Assembly: GCA_000404785.1 (NCBI GenBank)
Contig: ASNI01000025.1
Coordinates: 1-35,914 of the forward strand
Source: Cloacimonetes bacterium SCGC AAA252-N17
GTDB taxonomy: Bacteria > Cloacimonadota > Cloacimonadia > JGIOTU-2
DNA length: 35,914 bases
Reading direction: 5' to 3'
A program made the translations under genes and the position numbers. This document shows, one piece after another, positions 1 through 8,483 of the stretch (positions within the stretch are counted from its first letter, which is position 1; each line of letters starts with the position of its first letter). The notes beneath the pieces are model-generated. The model made no database searches, was not told the origin of the DNA, and saw only the letters and a program-made list of their open reading frames with translations.

Positions 1-508
1 AGAACTTTATCCACGAGAGATACGAGGGATCACCAGTGATTTTGGTAGAGGTAAATGCTTTCTTGGTGTTGTAAAGAAGGTCTTACCTGATGTGCCACAC
101 TAAGTCTGTTTGGTTCATTTTATGCGCTATATGTGGTTGTTCATTCCTCGCACAAAGCGAAGTAAGTTTTATCTTCGTAACCGGTTATTAAAGTCTTTGA
201 TAAAACAAGTGATAGAGTCTTCAACAAGAGAGGAGTCATTATTCTGGTTGGAGAGGGTCAATCACTTCAAACCCTTCTTTCGTGCTTCTTATCATAAAAG
301 ATATATCAGATCGATTAATAAGAATTACGATGTCCTTACCAAGTTCTTTGAGTATGATTTTCTCGATACTAATACCAATATTGTTGAAAATATGATTAGA
401 CAATTAGAAAGAAAATAAAAGAATCTCGATGGCTTTAAATCTGAGAAAAACCTTGACTATTGTATCAACCTTTGGTTCAAATGTTATCATGAAAATATCG
501 TCTATTAG
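1..508 (+). pseudogene. Decayed DDE-type transposase (C-terminal part, cut by window edge)
   Basis: One reading frame (frame of base 2) runs through the left edge to a stop at 506-508 but is broken by in-frame TAA codons at 101-103 and 416-418. Across the stops the translation stays coherent. An Asp in a SDFGRGK segment is followed by PDVPH-stop-VCLVHF, where families of this type usually have a Gln or Ser and then C..H. A later NTNIVENMIRQLERK segment carries the likely catalytic Glu, and KNLDGFKSEKN follows the second stop. This layout (D ... CxxHF ... NxxENxxRQL) is that of MULE/IS256-like DDE transposases; I cannot name the IS family. Two nonsense changes (for example CAA to TAA and TTA to TAA) are enough to explain the breaks. 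The 110-418 ORF is only the middle piece of this pseudogene. Confidence 0.7.
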
Positions 509-516
509 CCACAGTT

Positions 517-542
517 ATCTGAACACTCCCTATTTTTCAGAT
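517..542. repeat. Short inverted repeat upstream of gdhA promoter
   Basis: ATCTGAA at 517-523 is complementary to TTCAGAT at 536-542, with a 12-nt gap. It lies between the transposase remnant and the gdhA promoter. It could be an IS terminus, a regulator site or a weak terminator hairpin. No function can be assigned from sequence alone. Confidence 0.3.
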
Positions 543-551
543 TTTCAATAT

Positions 552-567
552 TTGGCACACAAATTGC
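552..567 (+). promoter_or_regulatory. Putative sigma-54 (RpoN) promoter of gdhA
   Basis: TTGGCACACAAATTGC matches the -24/-12 sigma-54 consensus (TGGCAC, then TTGC), with the diagnostic GG and GC separated by exactly 10 nt. The predicted transcription start (about 12 nt after GC, near 579) lies ~30 nt ahead of the start codon at 611, which carries a good ribosome binding site. Nitrogen-regulated sigma-54 control of glutamate dehydrogenase is biologically sensible. No enhancer-binding protein gene is in the window. Confidence 0.5.
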
Positions 568-610
568 GAATAAACAAAACAAAAGCACTAAATATGACAA
601 AGGAGAAAAG

Positions 611-1894
611 ATGGATAAGTCTTTCAATGCATTTAAAATGGCACAAGATCAGTTTGATGCTGTTGCTGACAAATTAAACCTGAATGAAGCATCAAGAGAA
701 CTCTTAAGAACTCCAATGCGGGAATATCATTTTACTATTCCTGTCAAAATGGACGATGGAACCTCCAAAGTTTTTCGTGGATTTCGCATTCAGCATAATG
801 ATGCCTTAGGACCATGCAAAGGTGGAATTCGATTCCATCCGCAGGAAACTGTTGATACAGTTCGTGCACTATCTATGTGGATGACATGGAAAACAGCGGT
901 TGTGGATATTCCGCTGGGTGGCAGTAAAGGTGGAGTGATCTGCGATCCGCATAATCTTTCAGCCAGAGAACAAGAACAGATCTGCCGCGGCTGGATTCGC
1001 CAACTTCACAGAAATGTAGGTCCACTGCGCGATATTCCCGCTCCTGACGTGATGACCAATGGACAGCACATGCTGTGGATGCTGGACGAATATGAAACGA
1101 TCACCGGCGAAAAATATCCGGGAATGATCACCGGGAAACCGGTTGGAATGGGTGGTTCACTTGGCAGAACTGAAGCTACCGGCTATGGAGTTATTTTTAC
1201 TGTTCGTGAAGCTCTGAAAGAAATGAATTTAAACATCGAGAATACAACAGCTTCCTTCCAGGGTTTCGGCAATGTTTCACAATATGCAATTAAATTATAT
1301 GACCAGCTTGGCGGGAAAGCACTTTGTGTTTCCTGTTGGGATCAGCAGGATCAAACATCCTATGCTTTCTATAAAAAAGAAGGAATCAATCTGGATGAAC
1401 TTCTGAATATCACAGACAGATTTGGTGGAATCGACAAAGCAAAAGCTAAAGAGCTTGGGTATGAAGTACTTCCAGGTGAGAAGTGGATTGAAATAGAGTG
1501 CGACATATTGGTTCCTGCGGCTATGGAAAACCAGATCACAGCTGAAAATGTGAACAAGATCAGTTCAAAGGTAAAACTGGTTGCCGAAGGAGCAAACGGA
1601 CCAACTACACCTGAAGCCGATAAAGTTCTAAAAGAGCGTGGCATTTTCATAATCCCGGATTTCCTATGCAATGCCGGTGGAGTTACCTGCAGCTACTTTG
1701 AGCAGGTTCAATGCAATATGAATTATTTCTGGAGTAAAGACGAAGTTCTTGGAAAACTCGATTACAAAATGACGACTGCGTATCACAAGGTTTCAAAACT
1801 CGCAAGAGAAAAGAAACTATATATGCGTGACGCAGCTTATATGATCTCTGTCGACAGAGTAGTACGAGCCTCTGTTGCCAGAGGCTGGATATAG
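611..1894 (+). CDS. gdhA: Glu/Leu/Phe/Val-family glutamate dehydrogenase
   Basis: This 427-aa protein is the usual length for hexameric glutamate dehydrogenases, which interconvert glutamate and 2-oxoglutarate plus ammonium with NAD(P)H in the cytosol. The N-terminal dimerisation domain has GPCKGGIRFHP (Lys70), the catalytic-lysine segment PLGGSKGGV (Lys106) and the catalytic Asp in PAPDV (about 146). The Rossmann domain has GFGNV (218-222), PAAMENQIT and EGANGPTTPEAD. The start is supported by AAAGGAGAAAAG directly upstream. An oddity is the segment after the second Rossmann strand, VSCWDQQDQT (240-249), where most relatives have VSDS-type residues, so cofactor preference cannot be read with confidence. 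The gene is monocistronic, between a sigma-54-like promoter and a hairpin. Confidence 0.95.
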   Translation: MDKSFNAFKMAQDQFDAVADKLNLNEASRELLRTPMREYHFTIPVKMDDGTSKVFRGFRIQHNDALGPCKGGIRFHPQETVDTVRALSMWMTWKTAVVDIPLGGSKGGVICDPHNLSAREQEQICRGWIRQLHRNVGPLRDIPAPDVMTNGQHMLWMLDEYETITGEKYPGMITGKPVGMGGSLGRTEATGYGVIFTVREALKEMNLNIENTTASFQGFGNVSQYAIKLYDQLGGKALCVSCWDQQDQTSYAFYKKEGINLDELLNITDRFGGIDKAKAKELGYEVLPGEKWIEIECDILVPAAMENQITAENVNKISSKVKLVAEGANGPTTPEADKVLKERGIFIIPDFLCNAGGVTCSYFEQVQCNMNYFWSKDEVLGKLDYKMTTAYHKVSKLAREKKLYMRDAAYMISVDRVVRASVARGWI

Positions 1895-1909
1895 AGAAAT
1901 ATCCTCCCT

Positions 1910-1935
1910 AAAGGGCAGATTCACGTCTGCCCTTT
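1910..1935 (+). terminator. Hairpin after gdhA (probable terminator)
   Basis: AAAGGGCAGA (1910-1919) and TCTGCCCTTT (1926-1935) form a perfect 10-bp stem with a 6-nt loop, 16 nt after the gdhA stop. The downstream tract (ATATATTATC) is A/T-rich but not a real U run, so termination may be partial. The next gene begins only 25 nt later and could be reached by readthrough. Confidence 0.6.
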
Positions 1936-1959
1936 ATATATTATCAAAAGGAACTAGCT

Positions 1960-3705
1960 ATGAAAAGCGGACAAAAATTCGAGCGGGAGACCGGATTCTT
2001 TCATGATGGTTTTACCTATATCGGAACTGGCTTTCCGGGCGGCAAAGCATCGGGTTTGGCTTTATCACAAGATATATTGAAGAAACACTTCCCTGAAGGT
2101 GATATTGCCGGAATGCGGGTAAACATACCGCACACAACCGTACTACTGAGCGGAGTATTCGATCAATTTATGAAGGAAAATGATCTTTATAAAATTTCTC
2201 TCTCAGATGCTTCCGATGAAGAAATTGCCATCAGCTTTATAAATTCTTCTTTTGGTGGCTTATATACAGGGGATCTGTACTCTTTGATCTCAAATGTCGA
2301 TAAGCCAATCGCAGTGCGTTCCTCAAGCATTTGCGAAGATTCTTTGAACGAACCCTTTGCCGGATTTTATGAAACCAAAATGGTGGCAAATAATCAGTTA
2401 AACAGTGCAGACAAATACAATGCGTTGGTCAATGCCATCAAATATGTGTATGCTTCACTTTTCTTTCAACAATCCAAGAAATATTTCCGAACCATTAACC
2501 TCGATATTTGCCAGGAAAAGATGGCTGTTATCATTCAAGAAGTTGTGGGTGATCAGCATGGAGATTATTTCTATCCCTACATTTCCGGTGTGCTGAAATC
2601 CTACAATTTCTATCCTTCCGAACAGATCGAACAGGATGCTGGTTTTGCTGCTTTGGCTTTTGGTTTGGGTAAAACGATCGTTGACGGCTCCACTTGCTGG
2701 AGCTACTGTCCGCGTTATCCTCGCACTCCTCAGCCCTTCAATAACATGAAAGATCTATTGAACAATACCCAGAAAGAATATTGGGCTGTGAACCTGGGGA
2801 AGATCAATAATTACAATCCTGTGGCTGAAACCGAATACTTGGCACATAATTCCATTTTCGATATCGGGGACAGAAGTCTGCTCAAACATATCTGTTCCAC
2901 TTATGATCACATCAATGATCGTCTTATAATGGGAGTGCAGAATTATGGGGCTCCGGTTCTGGATTTTGCTCCTACTTTACGGGCTGAAACTTTGCCTTTG
3001 AATACTGTGATAAACCAGATAATAAAGGCATGTGAAGATGAAACAAACAGCAAAGTAGAAATAGAATTTGCTGTATCTTTGGGCACAACAAAAGATCCTC
3101 AACCACGATTTGGCTTCTTACAATTACGACCTATTAACATATCAAATGAGATTATCGATTTGCCGGAAATCACTGATAGTTCAGACGAGGTTTTGCTTTC
3201 TTCAAAAAATGTGATGGGCAACGGTATATCTGACGACATCTGTGATATTGTTTACATTCGTCCAGAAAATTTCGATACTCAATACACCAATCAGATAGCT
3301 GCCGACATCGCCGAATTTAATGCCATTTTCACTGCCAATAAACGTAAATATCTGTTGATAGGATTTGGACGCTGGGGGACTTCCGATCCGTGGTGTGGAA
3401 TTCCAGTGCAATGGCCACAGATTTCCAACGCCAAAATAATCGTTGAAACCGTTCTGCCCAGCATGAGAGCAGATTTCAGCCAGGGCGCACACTTCTTTCA
3501 CAACATGACTGCTCACAATGTATTCTATTTTTCTGTGGATAGGGAAGATGCAAAAAACCTTGACTGGAATTGGATTCAGCAGCAGAAAACAATCAACGAA
3601 ACAAAATTCGTGAAGCACGTTAGATTGAAGCAAAATCTGAAAGTGCTGGTCGATGGCAGGCACAGCAATGGTGTGATCATGAAGAATGAAGATAATAAAC
3701 AATGA
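1960..3705 (+). CDS. PEP-synthase/PPDK N-terminal (ATP-binding) domain protein, short paralogue
   Basis: This 581-aa protein carries the ATP-grasp-like nucleotide-binding domain of pyruvate phosphate dikinase/PEP synthase. Visible segments are GFPGGKASGLAL (25-35), AVRSSSICEDSLNEPFAGF (118-136), a MAVIIQEVVG strand (188-197), FGLGKTIVDG (234-243) and the closing acidic/LQLRPI strand (367-392). It then has a ~190-residue C-terminal region with FGRWGT (469-473 area) and GAHFFHNM (509-516), which is also found in the next protein. Neither the phosphohistidine swivelling domain nor the PEP-binding barrel is present, so it is not a complete PEP synthase. AAGGA lies 8 nt before the ATG. The stop overlaps the next start (ATGA), so the two are probably translationally coupled. 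The enzymatic product is unknown. Confidence 0.85.
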   Translation: MKSGQKFERETGFFHDGFTYIGTGFPGGKASGLALSQDILKKHFPEGDIAGMRVNIPHTTVLLSGVFDQFMKENDLYKISLSDASDEEIAISFINSSFGGLYTGDLYSLISNVDKPIAVRSSSICEDSLNEPFAGFYETKMVANNQLNSADKYNALVNAIKYVYASLFFQQSKKYFRTINLDICQEKMAVIIQEVVGDQHGDYFYPYISGVLKSYNFYPSEQIEQDAGFAALAFGLGKTIVDGSTCWSYCPRYPRTPQPFNNMKDLLNNTQKEYWAVNLGKINNYNPVAETEYLAHNSIFDIGDRSLLKHICSTYDHINDRLIMGVQNYGAPVLDFAPTLRAETLPLNTVINQIIKACEDETNSKVEIEFAVSLGTTKDPQPRFGFLQLRPINISNEIIDLPEITDSSDEVLLSSKNVMGNGISDDICDIVYIRPENFDTQYTNQIAADIAEFNAIFTANKRKYLLIGFGRWGTSDPWCGIPVQWPQISNAKIIVETVLPSMRADFSQGAHFFHNMTAHNVFYFSVDREDAKNLDWNWIQQQKTINETKFVKHVRLKQNLKVLVDGRHSNGVIMKNEDNKQ

Positions 3706-6700
3706 GCACAATCGAAAAAAATTCAAAAAGATTAATTGAAAGCCTGAAAGAAAGACAAAAAGAGCTTAACTGTATTCACGGACTGGAAAGTATTTTAATC
3801 GATTTTGATTCTCCCTTGGAAAAAATATTTCAGAGGATTTTAGATATTTTGCCCAACGGCTGGCAATTTCCCAATATATGCTTTGCCGAAATCGAATACT
3901 ATGATAAGATTTACAAAAATTCCAAATCACCCGACACAGAATATGTACAAAAATCTCCCCTACACAAAAACAATATTCGATTCGGAGAAATCCGGATCTA
4001 CTATTCCGATGTTCCGCCTGAGCTTCATCATAACCCTTTTCTCAAGGAAGAATACTCTCTTTTAAACACCGTTGCAAGCATCCTGGCTTCCTATCTCGCA
4101 GTGCGTTCATACAGGGAAATCACACCCATCTCAGCACATCGGGGTGAATGGAAGGTGATCATCAATATGTTGCAAAAAACGGATATAAAGCTTTTTTTGC
4201 GCATAGCTAGGAAACTGTTGAATCTGCTTTATCAAAAAGGAATCAAAGAAGTAAAATCGATCTATGCATCCTTTGGTGCCACTACCCGGGATTCCCAAAT
4301 AGATTTGAGTTCTGAGGTCAATGTTCCGCTCAAAAAAAGGGATTACAAGGAAACTATTAAATTAAGCGATCAGATATTCGAAATTGCTGATCAACATTTT
4401 TCCGATGAAGAATTAATGGATTACATACGCAAATGGATGCAGGAAGATAAATTGAATTTCCTAATCATATCTCTGGAAAGTAAGGATACAAACCTGTCCG
4501 ACCTGCAAGACGCAATTTTCCATTATCACAGCCAAGAAATCGATAAAGAAAGCCTCTCTCCCTATGCTTATATGAATGTGAAAGTGCTGCTCATTCAGAA
4601 GTTATTCACCAATCAACTTGAATTCATTAATGTTGCTAAGAACTATATTGAAGTTGATGATTTTTATGAAGTATTGCAGCATACGATCTTCCCTAGCAAT
4701 TCACATGGAAAACTGGGCGGGAAAAGTACCGGTCTTTTCTTTGCCAATAATATTGTTAAACGCGAAGCAGATGAAGAATTCGGCAAATACATTAAAACTC
4801 CACAAACTTGGTATATTACTTCCGATGCGATGCTTAACTTCCTTCGTTATAATAATTTGGAAGAAATCGTAGAACAAAAATACAAGGATATTGAGAGCGT
4901 TCGAGCGGAATATGGCAATATTATCCAGATGTTTCAAAATTCTCATTTCCCCCACGATATTTCAAAAGGATTATCCCAATTCCTGGATGTGTTAGGTGAC
5001 AAGCCGATCATCGTGCGCAGCTCTTCTCTTTTGGAAGACAGCTATGGCGCTGCTTTTTCCGGTAAATATAAAAGTCTTTTCCTGGCTAACCAGGGAAACA
5101 AAGATGAGCGTTTGAATGCGTTGCAGGACGCCATTGCAGAAGTATACGCTTCCATCGTAGGACCTGATCCGATTGAATACCGTAAGGAACGCGGTCTTCT
5201 GGATTTTAAGGAAGAAATGGCAATCCTTATCCAGGAAGTGGTCGGAACGAAATGCGGCAAATACTTTTTCCCAGCTTTTGCGGGGGTTGCTTTTTCCAAT
5301 AACGAATTCCGGTGGTCGTCACGCATAAAAAGAGAAGACGGGCTTGTACGAATGGTTCCGGGATTGGGAACACGCGCTGTGGATAGGTTGAGCAATGATT
5401 ATCCCGTTCTGGCATCTCCAGGAAAGCCAGGTATCAGGGTTAATGCATCTACCGAAGAAATATTAAAGTACAGTCCTAAATATATCGATCTGATCAACCT
5501 GGAAACAAATTCTTTCGAAACGATGCCTGTCAGAGAAGTTATAAGGGAATGCAAAGAACAATTTCCTCTTTACCAGCAACTGTTTTCAGTTTATGAAGAT
5601 AACCAGCTCATCGAAAAATCCGGCTTCAATATCGATTTTGAAAACGATGACGTGATCGTTACATTCAATGGTCTGATCAATAATACTTCTTTTTTGAAAA
5701 GGATTAAAAAGATTCTGGAGATATTGAAATCAAAATTGGGTACTCCGGTCGATATCGAATTCGCTGTGAAAGATGATGACTTTTACCTTTTGCAGTGCCG
5801 TCCGCAGAGTTTTTCCAGTGTCGATGAGCCACAACCAATTCCACAGGATATTCCCAGTAAAGACGTTTTGTTCACAGCACACAAATATATTTCCAATGGT
5901 TACATTCCGGAGATTTCTTATATGGTTTATGTAGATCCGGAAAAATACAGTGATTTGCAGACTATCGATGAACTGCACAAAGTAGGACTTTGCATCGGAA
6001 GGCTGAATATGTTACTTCCCAAAAGGAAATTTATCCTGCTTGGACCGGGACGTTGGGGTAGTAAAGGTGATATTAAATTGGGTGTGAACGTAACCTATTC
6101 GGACATTAATAAAACTGCTGTTCTCATCGAGATAGCAAAAGAAAAGGGAAATTATGTTCCCGATCTTTCGTTTGGGACGCATTTTTTCCAGGATTTAGTG
6201 GAAGCGCAGATTCGTTATATTCCACTCTATCCGGATGAAAAAGATAACATATTCAATACAAGTTTCTTTCGATTTTCTAAAAATATTCTACCAGATATCC
6301 TTCCTGATTTTATCGATCTGATCGATTGTGTGAAAGTGATAGATATTCCCGCAGAAACTGATGGCAAAATACTGAAAATATTTATGAATGCCGATCTGGA
6401 TGAAGCAATTGGATATGTTGGTGTTCCGGGTATAAGCAGAGACTACATCTTAAGTCAGCCAGAAAGTTATGACACAGGTGTCGAAAATTATTGGTATTGG
6501 CGCATGCAAGTATGCGAGTTTCTGGCACATAATATCGAAGCGGAAAATCTGGGCGTGGAAGCTCTTTATATTTTCGGTAGTGTGAAAAATGCTAATGCGG
6601 GTCCAGCCAGCGATATCGACCTGCTGGTTCACTTTCGGGGAGATGAGATGCAAAAAAAAGAACTTGTTGCCTGGTTGGATGGTTGGAGTATTTGCCTGGA

Positions 6701-6851
6701 TTATTCAAACTACCTTAAGACCGGTTATAAGACCGGAGGACTGTTGGATGTGCATATCATCACGGATGAAGATATCGAGAATAAAACCAGTTATGCCGTA
6801 AAGATCAACGCTGTTACCGATGCAGCCAGAAAACTGGATATGAGGAAATGA
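3702..6851 (+). CDS. GAF-like + PEP-synthase ATP-binding + GRWG domain + nucleotidyltransferase fusion protein
   Basis: This is a 1049-aa multidomain protein. Residues ~25-140 resemble a GAF-type sensory domain (PNGWQFPNI, ending FLKEEYSLLNTVASILASYL). Residues ~145-325 are not recognised. Residues ~330-705 form the PPDK/PEP-synthase ATP-binding domain: LGGKSTGL (338-345), IVRSSSLLEDS (437-447), ILIQEVVG (508-515), VPGLGTRAVDR (552-562) and VDIEFAVKDD..LLQCRPQ (683-702). Residues ~720-900 repeat the C-terminal region of the upstream paralogue: GPGRWGSKGD (781-790) and FGTHFFQDL (824-832). Residues ~930-1049 are a polymerase-beta-type minimal nucleotidyltransferase: IFGSVKNANAGPASDIDLLV (957-976), with metal-binding Asp971/Asp973 and a probable third Asp in LLDVHII (1016). 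There is no phosphohistidine or PEP-binding domain. It overlaps both neighbours by 4 nt (ATGA). The likely role is ATP-dependent phosphoryl or nucleotidyl transfer under sensory control; the substrate is unknown. Confidence 0.85.
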   Translation: MSTIEKNSKRLIESLKERQKELNCIHGLESILIDFDSPLEKIFQRILDILPNGWQFPNICFAEIEYYDKIYKNSKSPDTEYVQKSPLHKNNIRFGEIRIYYSDVPPELHHNPFLKEEYSLLNTVASILASYLAVRSYREITPISAHRGEWKVIINMLQKTDIKLFLRIARKLLNLLYQKGIKEVKSIYASFGATTRDSQIDLSSEVNVPLKKRDYKETIKLSDQIFEIADQHFSDEELMDYIRKWMQEDKLNFLIISLESKDTNLSDLQDAIFHYHSQEIDKESLSPYAYMNVKVLLIQKLFTNQLEFINVAKNYIEVDDFYEVLQHTIFPSNSHGKLGGKSTGLFFANNIVKREADEEFGKYIKTPQTWYITSDAMLNFLRYNNLEEIVEQKYKDIESVRAEYGNIIQMFQNSHFPHDISKGLSQFLDVLGDKPIIVRSSSLLEDSYGAAFSGKYKSLFLANQGNKDERLNALQDAIAEVYASIVGPDPIEYRKERGLLDFKEEMAILIQEVVGTKCGKYFFPAFAGVAFSNNEFRWSSRIKREDGLVRMVPGLGTRAVDRLSNDYPVLASPGKPGIRVNASTEEILKYSPKYIDLINLETNSFETMPVREVIRECKEQFPLYQQLFSVYEDNQLIEKSGFNIDFENDDVIVTFNGLINNTSFLKRIKKILEILKSKLGTPVDIEFAVKDDDFYLLQCRPQSFSSVDEPQPIPQDIPSKDVLFTAHKYISNGYIPEISYMVYVDPEKYSDLQTIDELHKVGLCIGRLNMLLPKRKFILLGPGRWGSKGDIKLGVNVTYSDINKTAVLIEIAKEKGNYVPDLSFGTHFFQDLVEAQIRYIPLYPDEKDNIFNTSFFRFSKNILPDILPDFIDLIDCVKVIDIPAETDGKILKIFMNADLDEAIGYVGVPGISRDYILSQPESYDTGVENYWYWRMQVCEFLAHNIEAENLGVEALYIFGSVKNANAGPASDIDLLVHFRGDEMQKKELVAWLDGWSICLDYSNYLKTGYKTGGLLDVHIITDEDIENKTSYAVKINAVTDAARKLDMRK

Positions 6852-7711
6852 TTCCGGCTCTCTTCACCAGCGATTTGCATGGCTCAAAAAAGAAGTATGA
6901 ATTTCTCTTTAATAAAATTCTAACCATAAAACCTGCTGCTGTTTTCCTTGGGGGAGATCTGATGGGCTTTGCTGCTAAAGCACGAAACGAGGCGATTCCT
7001 ACCGATGAAGACTTTTTATATGATTACCTGGCAATGAATCTAAAAAAAATCAGAGATGAACTGAAAAATGAATATCCTGCTATTTTTGTGATCCTGGGAA
7101 ATGATGATCCAAAAATTCACGAAGCCGCGTTGCTTGATATTTCTACTACTGGTCTTATCAGTTATGTGAATGAACTAACAGTGAAATTCTATGATTATAC
7201 TGTAATCGGCTATTCGTATGTTCCACCCACCCCGTTTTTAAATAAGGATTGGGAAAAATATGATGTTTCTCGCTTTGTGGATGTGGGTTGTGTTTCTCCT
7301 GAAGCAGGTTATCGCAGTATTCCGGTTTCGGATCATGAGCTGCGCTTTTTTACAATAAAGCGTGATTTGGAAAGACTGTTTGCTGATGTAGATCTCTCCA
7401 GAACGATTTGCCTGTTTCATTCATCTCCTTACAATACAAAGCTGGATCGAGCTGCGCTTGACGGCGTGAAGGTTGATTACGTACCGGTGGATGTTCATGT
7501 GGGAAGTATTGCTATCAAAGAATTCGTTCTTACAAAATTTCCATATATCACTTTACATGGTCATATTCATGAATCTTCGAGTATTACAGGCAGTTGGATG
7601 GAAAAAATCGGAAACACCGTCTGCTTCCAGGGTGCAACAAAAATGGACGAAAATGCCATCATCCTGTTTGACTTGGATGATCCGAAAAATGCTGAGATGC
7701 TTAGAGATTAA
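6848..7711 (+). CDS. Calcineurin-like metallophosphoesterase
   Basis: This 287-aa protein has the metallophosphoesterase signature blocks in order: TSDLHG (D9, H11), GGDL (D37), ILGNDDP (N85, D86), a histidine in LFHSSPYNT, and HGHIH (237-241). It should bind two metals and hydrolyse phosphomonoesters or phosphodiesters in the cytosol, as no signal peptide is seen. Its ATG overlaps the TGA of the fusion protein gene, and the binding site GAGGAA lies inside that gene, so translation is coupled. Sitting behind a nucleotidyltransferase, it may reverse or process that enzyme's modification (inference from gene order only). It is the last gene of the three-gene operon; the next gene converges from the other strand 28 nt away. 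Confidence 0.88.
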   Translation: MIPALFTSDLHGSKKKYEFLFNKILTIKPAAVFLGGDLMGFAAKARNEAIPTDEDFLYDYLAMNLKKIRDELKNEYPAIFVILGNDDPKIHEAALLDISTTGLISYVNELTVKFYDYTVIGYSYVPPTPFLNKDWEKYDVSRFVDVGCVSPEAGYRSIPVSDHELRFFTIKRDLERLFADVDLSRTICLFHSSPYNTKLDRAALDGVKVDYVPVDVHVGSIAIKEFVLTKFPYITLHGHIHESSSITGSWMEKIGNTVCFQGATKMDENAIILFDLDDPKNAEMLRD

Positions 7712-7739
7712 GCAAATTTATCCAGATGGTGGATGTTGG

Positions 7740-8468
7740 TTAATAAAAATTCCTATTCCTCTTCAACTGATAAAAAATCGTATTTGCAGAAATTGTGATC
7801 GCGGCTGTTTCTGTTCTTAAAATATGATTTCCCAGTGAAACGATCTGTGCTGAGTGTTCTCTTGCAAAATCTACTTCTTGCTTTACAAAGCCACCTTCGG
7901 GTCCAATTATTAGACAAATATCTTTATCAGCATGTTCAAGTACCTCATGAAGTCCGTGCAGTTCTTCTTCCCAAGCAAGAATAGGATAGTAATTTTGGGA
8001 TAAATTTTTAAGTAATTCCCCGAAAGCAAGCGGCTTATGAATTTGAGGTAAATAAGTTGAATCACATTGTTTGAGCGCAGCGATTGCGACTTTTTCAAGT
8101 CTTTCAAACTGGTGAGTAGAAAGAGATGTTTTTACATTCCTTTCTGCAAAAAATGGGAAAAATTCATACACCCCAAGCTCGGTGCATTTTTCAATAATAA
8201 GCTCATTATGCTGCTTTAAAAGAGAAAATGCCAGTGCAATATGCGGATGGGATTTCTCTTTTTTGTCGATCCTTTCAATTTGCAGGATTATTTCTCGGGG
8301 TGAAAATTCTTTTATAATGCATTCTGCCAGTAGCCCGTTTCCGTTTGTTAAATTAAGTATATCACCGATTTTCTTTCTTAATGTATTTTTAATATGCTTG
8401 AATTCTGTATCAGAAATTGTAATCTCTTTTGAAGAAGAATTGAGAGTTGGTGTGTAAAAAATTGGCAT
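7740..8468 (-). CDS. rsmE: 16S rRNA (uracil-1498-N3)-methyltransferase RsmE
   Basis: This 242-aa protein has the length and architecture of RsmE: an N-terminal PUA-like part (ITISDTEFKHIKNTLRKKIGD) and a C-terminal SPOUT knot methyltransferase. The knot motif LIIGPEGGF, followed by VSLGNHILRTETAAI, is characteristic. It methylates uridine 1498 of 16S rRNA (E. coli numbering) in assembled 30S subunits using S-adenosylmethionine. It begins 15 nt after dnaJ and is probably co-transcribed with the heat-shock genes, an arrangement seen in many bacteria. No strong Shine-Dalgarno precedes the ATG at 8466-8468. Confidence 0.93.
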   Translation of the reverse strand: MPIFYTPTLNSSSKEITISDTEFKHIKNTLRKKIGDILNLTNGNGLLAECIIKEFSPREIILQIERIDKKEKSHPHIALAFSLLKQHNELIIEKCTELGVYEFFPFFAERNVKTSLSTHQFERLEKVAIAALKQCDSTYLPQIHKPLAFGELLKNLSQNYYPILAWEEELHGLHEVLEHADKDICLIIGPEGGFVKQEVDFAREHSAQIVSLGNHILRTETAAITISANTIFYQLKRNRNFY

Positions 8469-8483
8469 TTACGTCAAATTGAT

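Noticed and set aside
429..677. 82-aa ORF overlapping the gdhA start
   Set aside because: It is an out-of-frame reading of the transposase remnant and of the gdhA leader.
1960..6851. Calling the two large proteins complete PEP synthase or pyruvate phosphate dikinase
   Set aside because: Neither has the phosphohistidine swivelling domain or the PEP/pyruvate-binding barrel; only the ATP-binding domain is shared.
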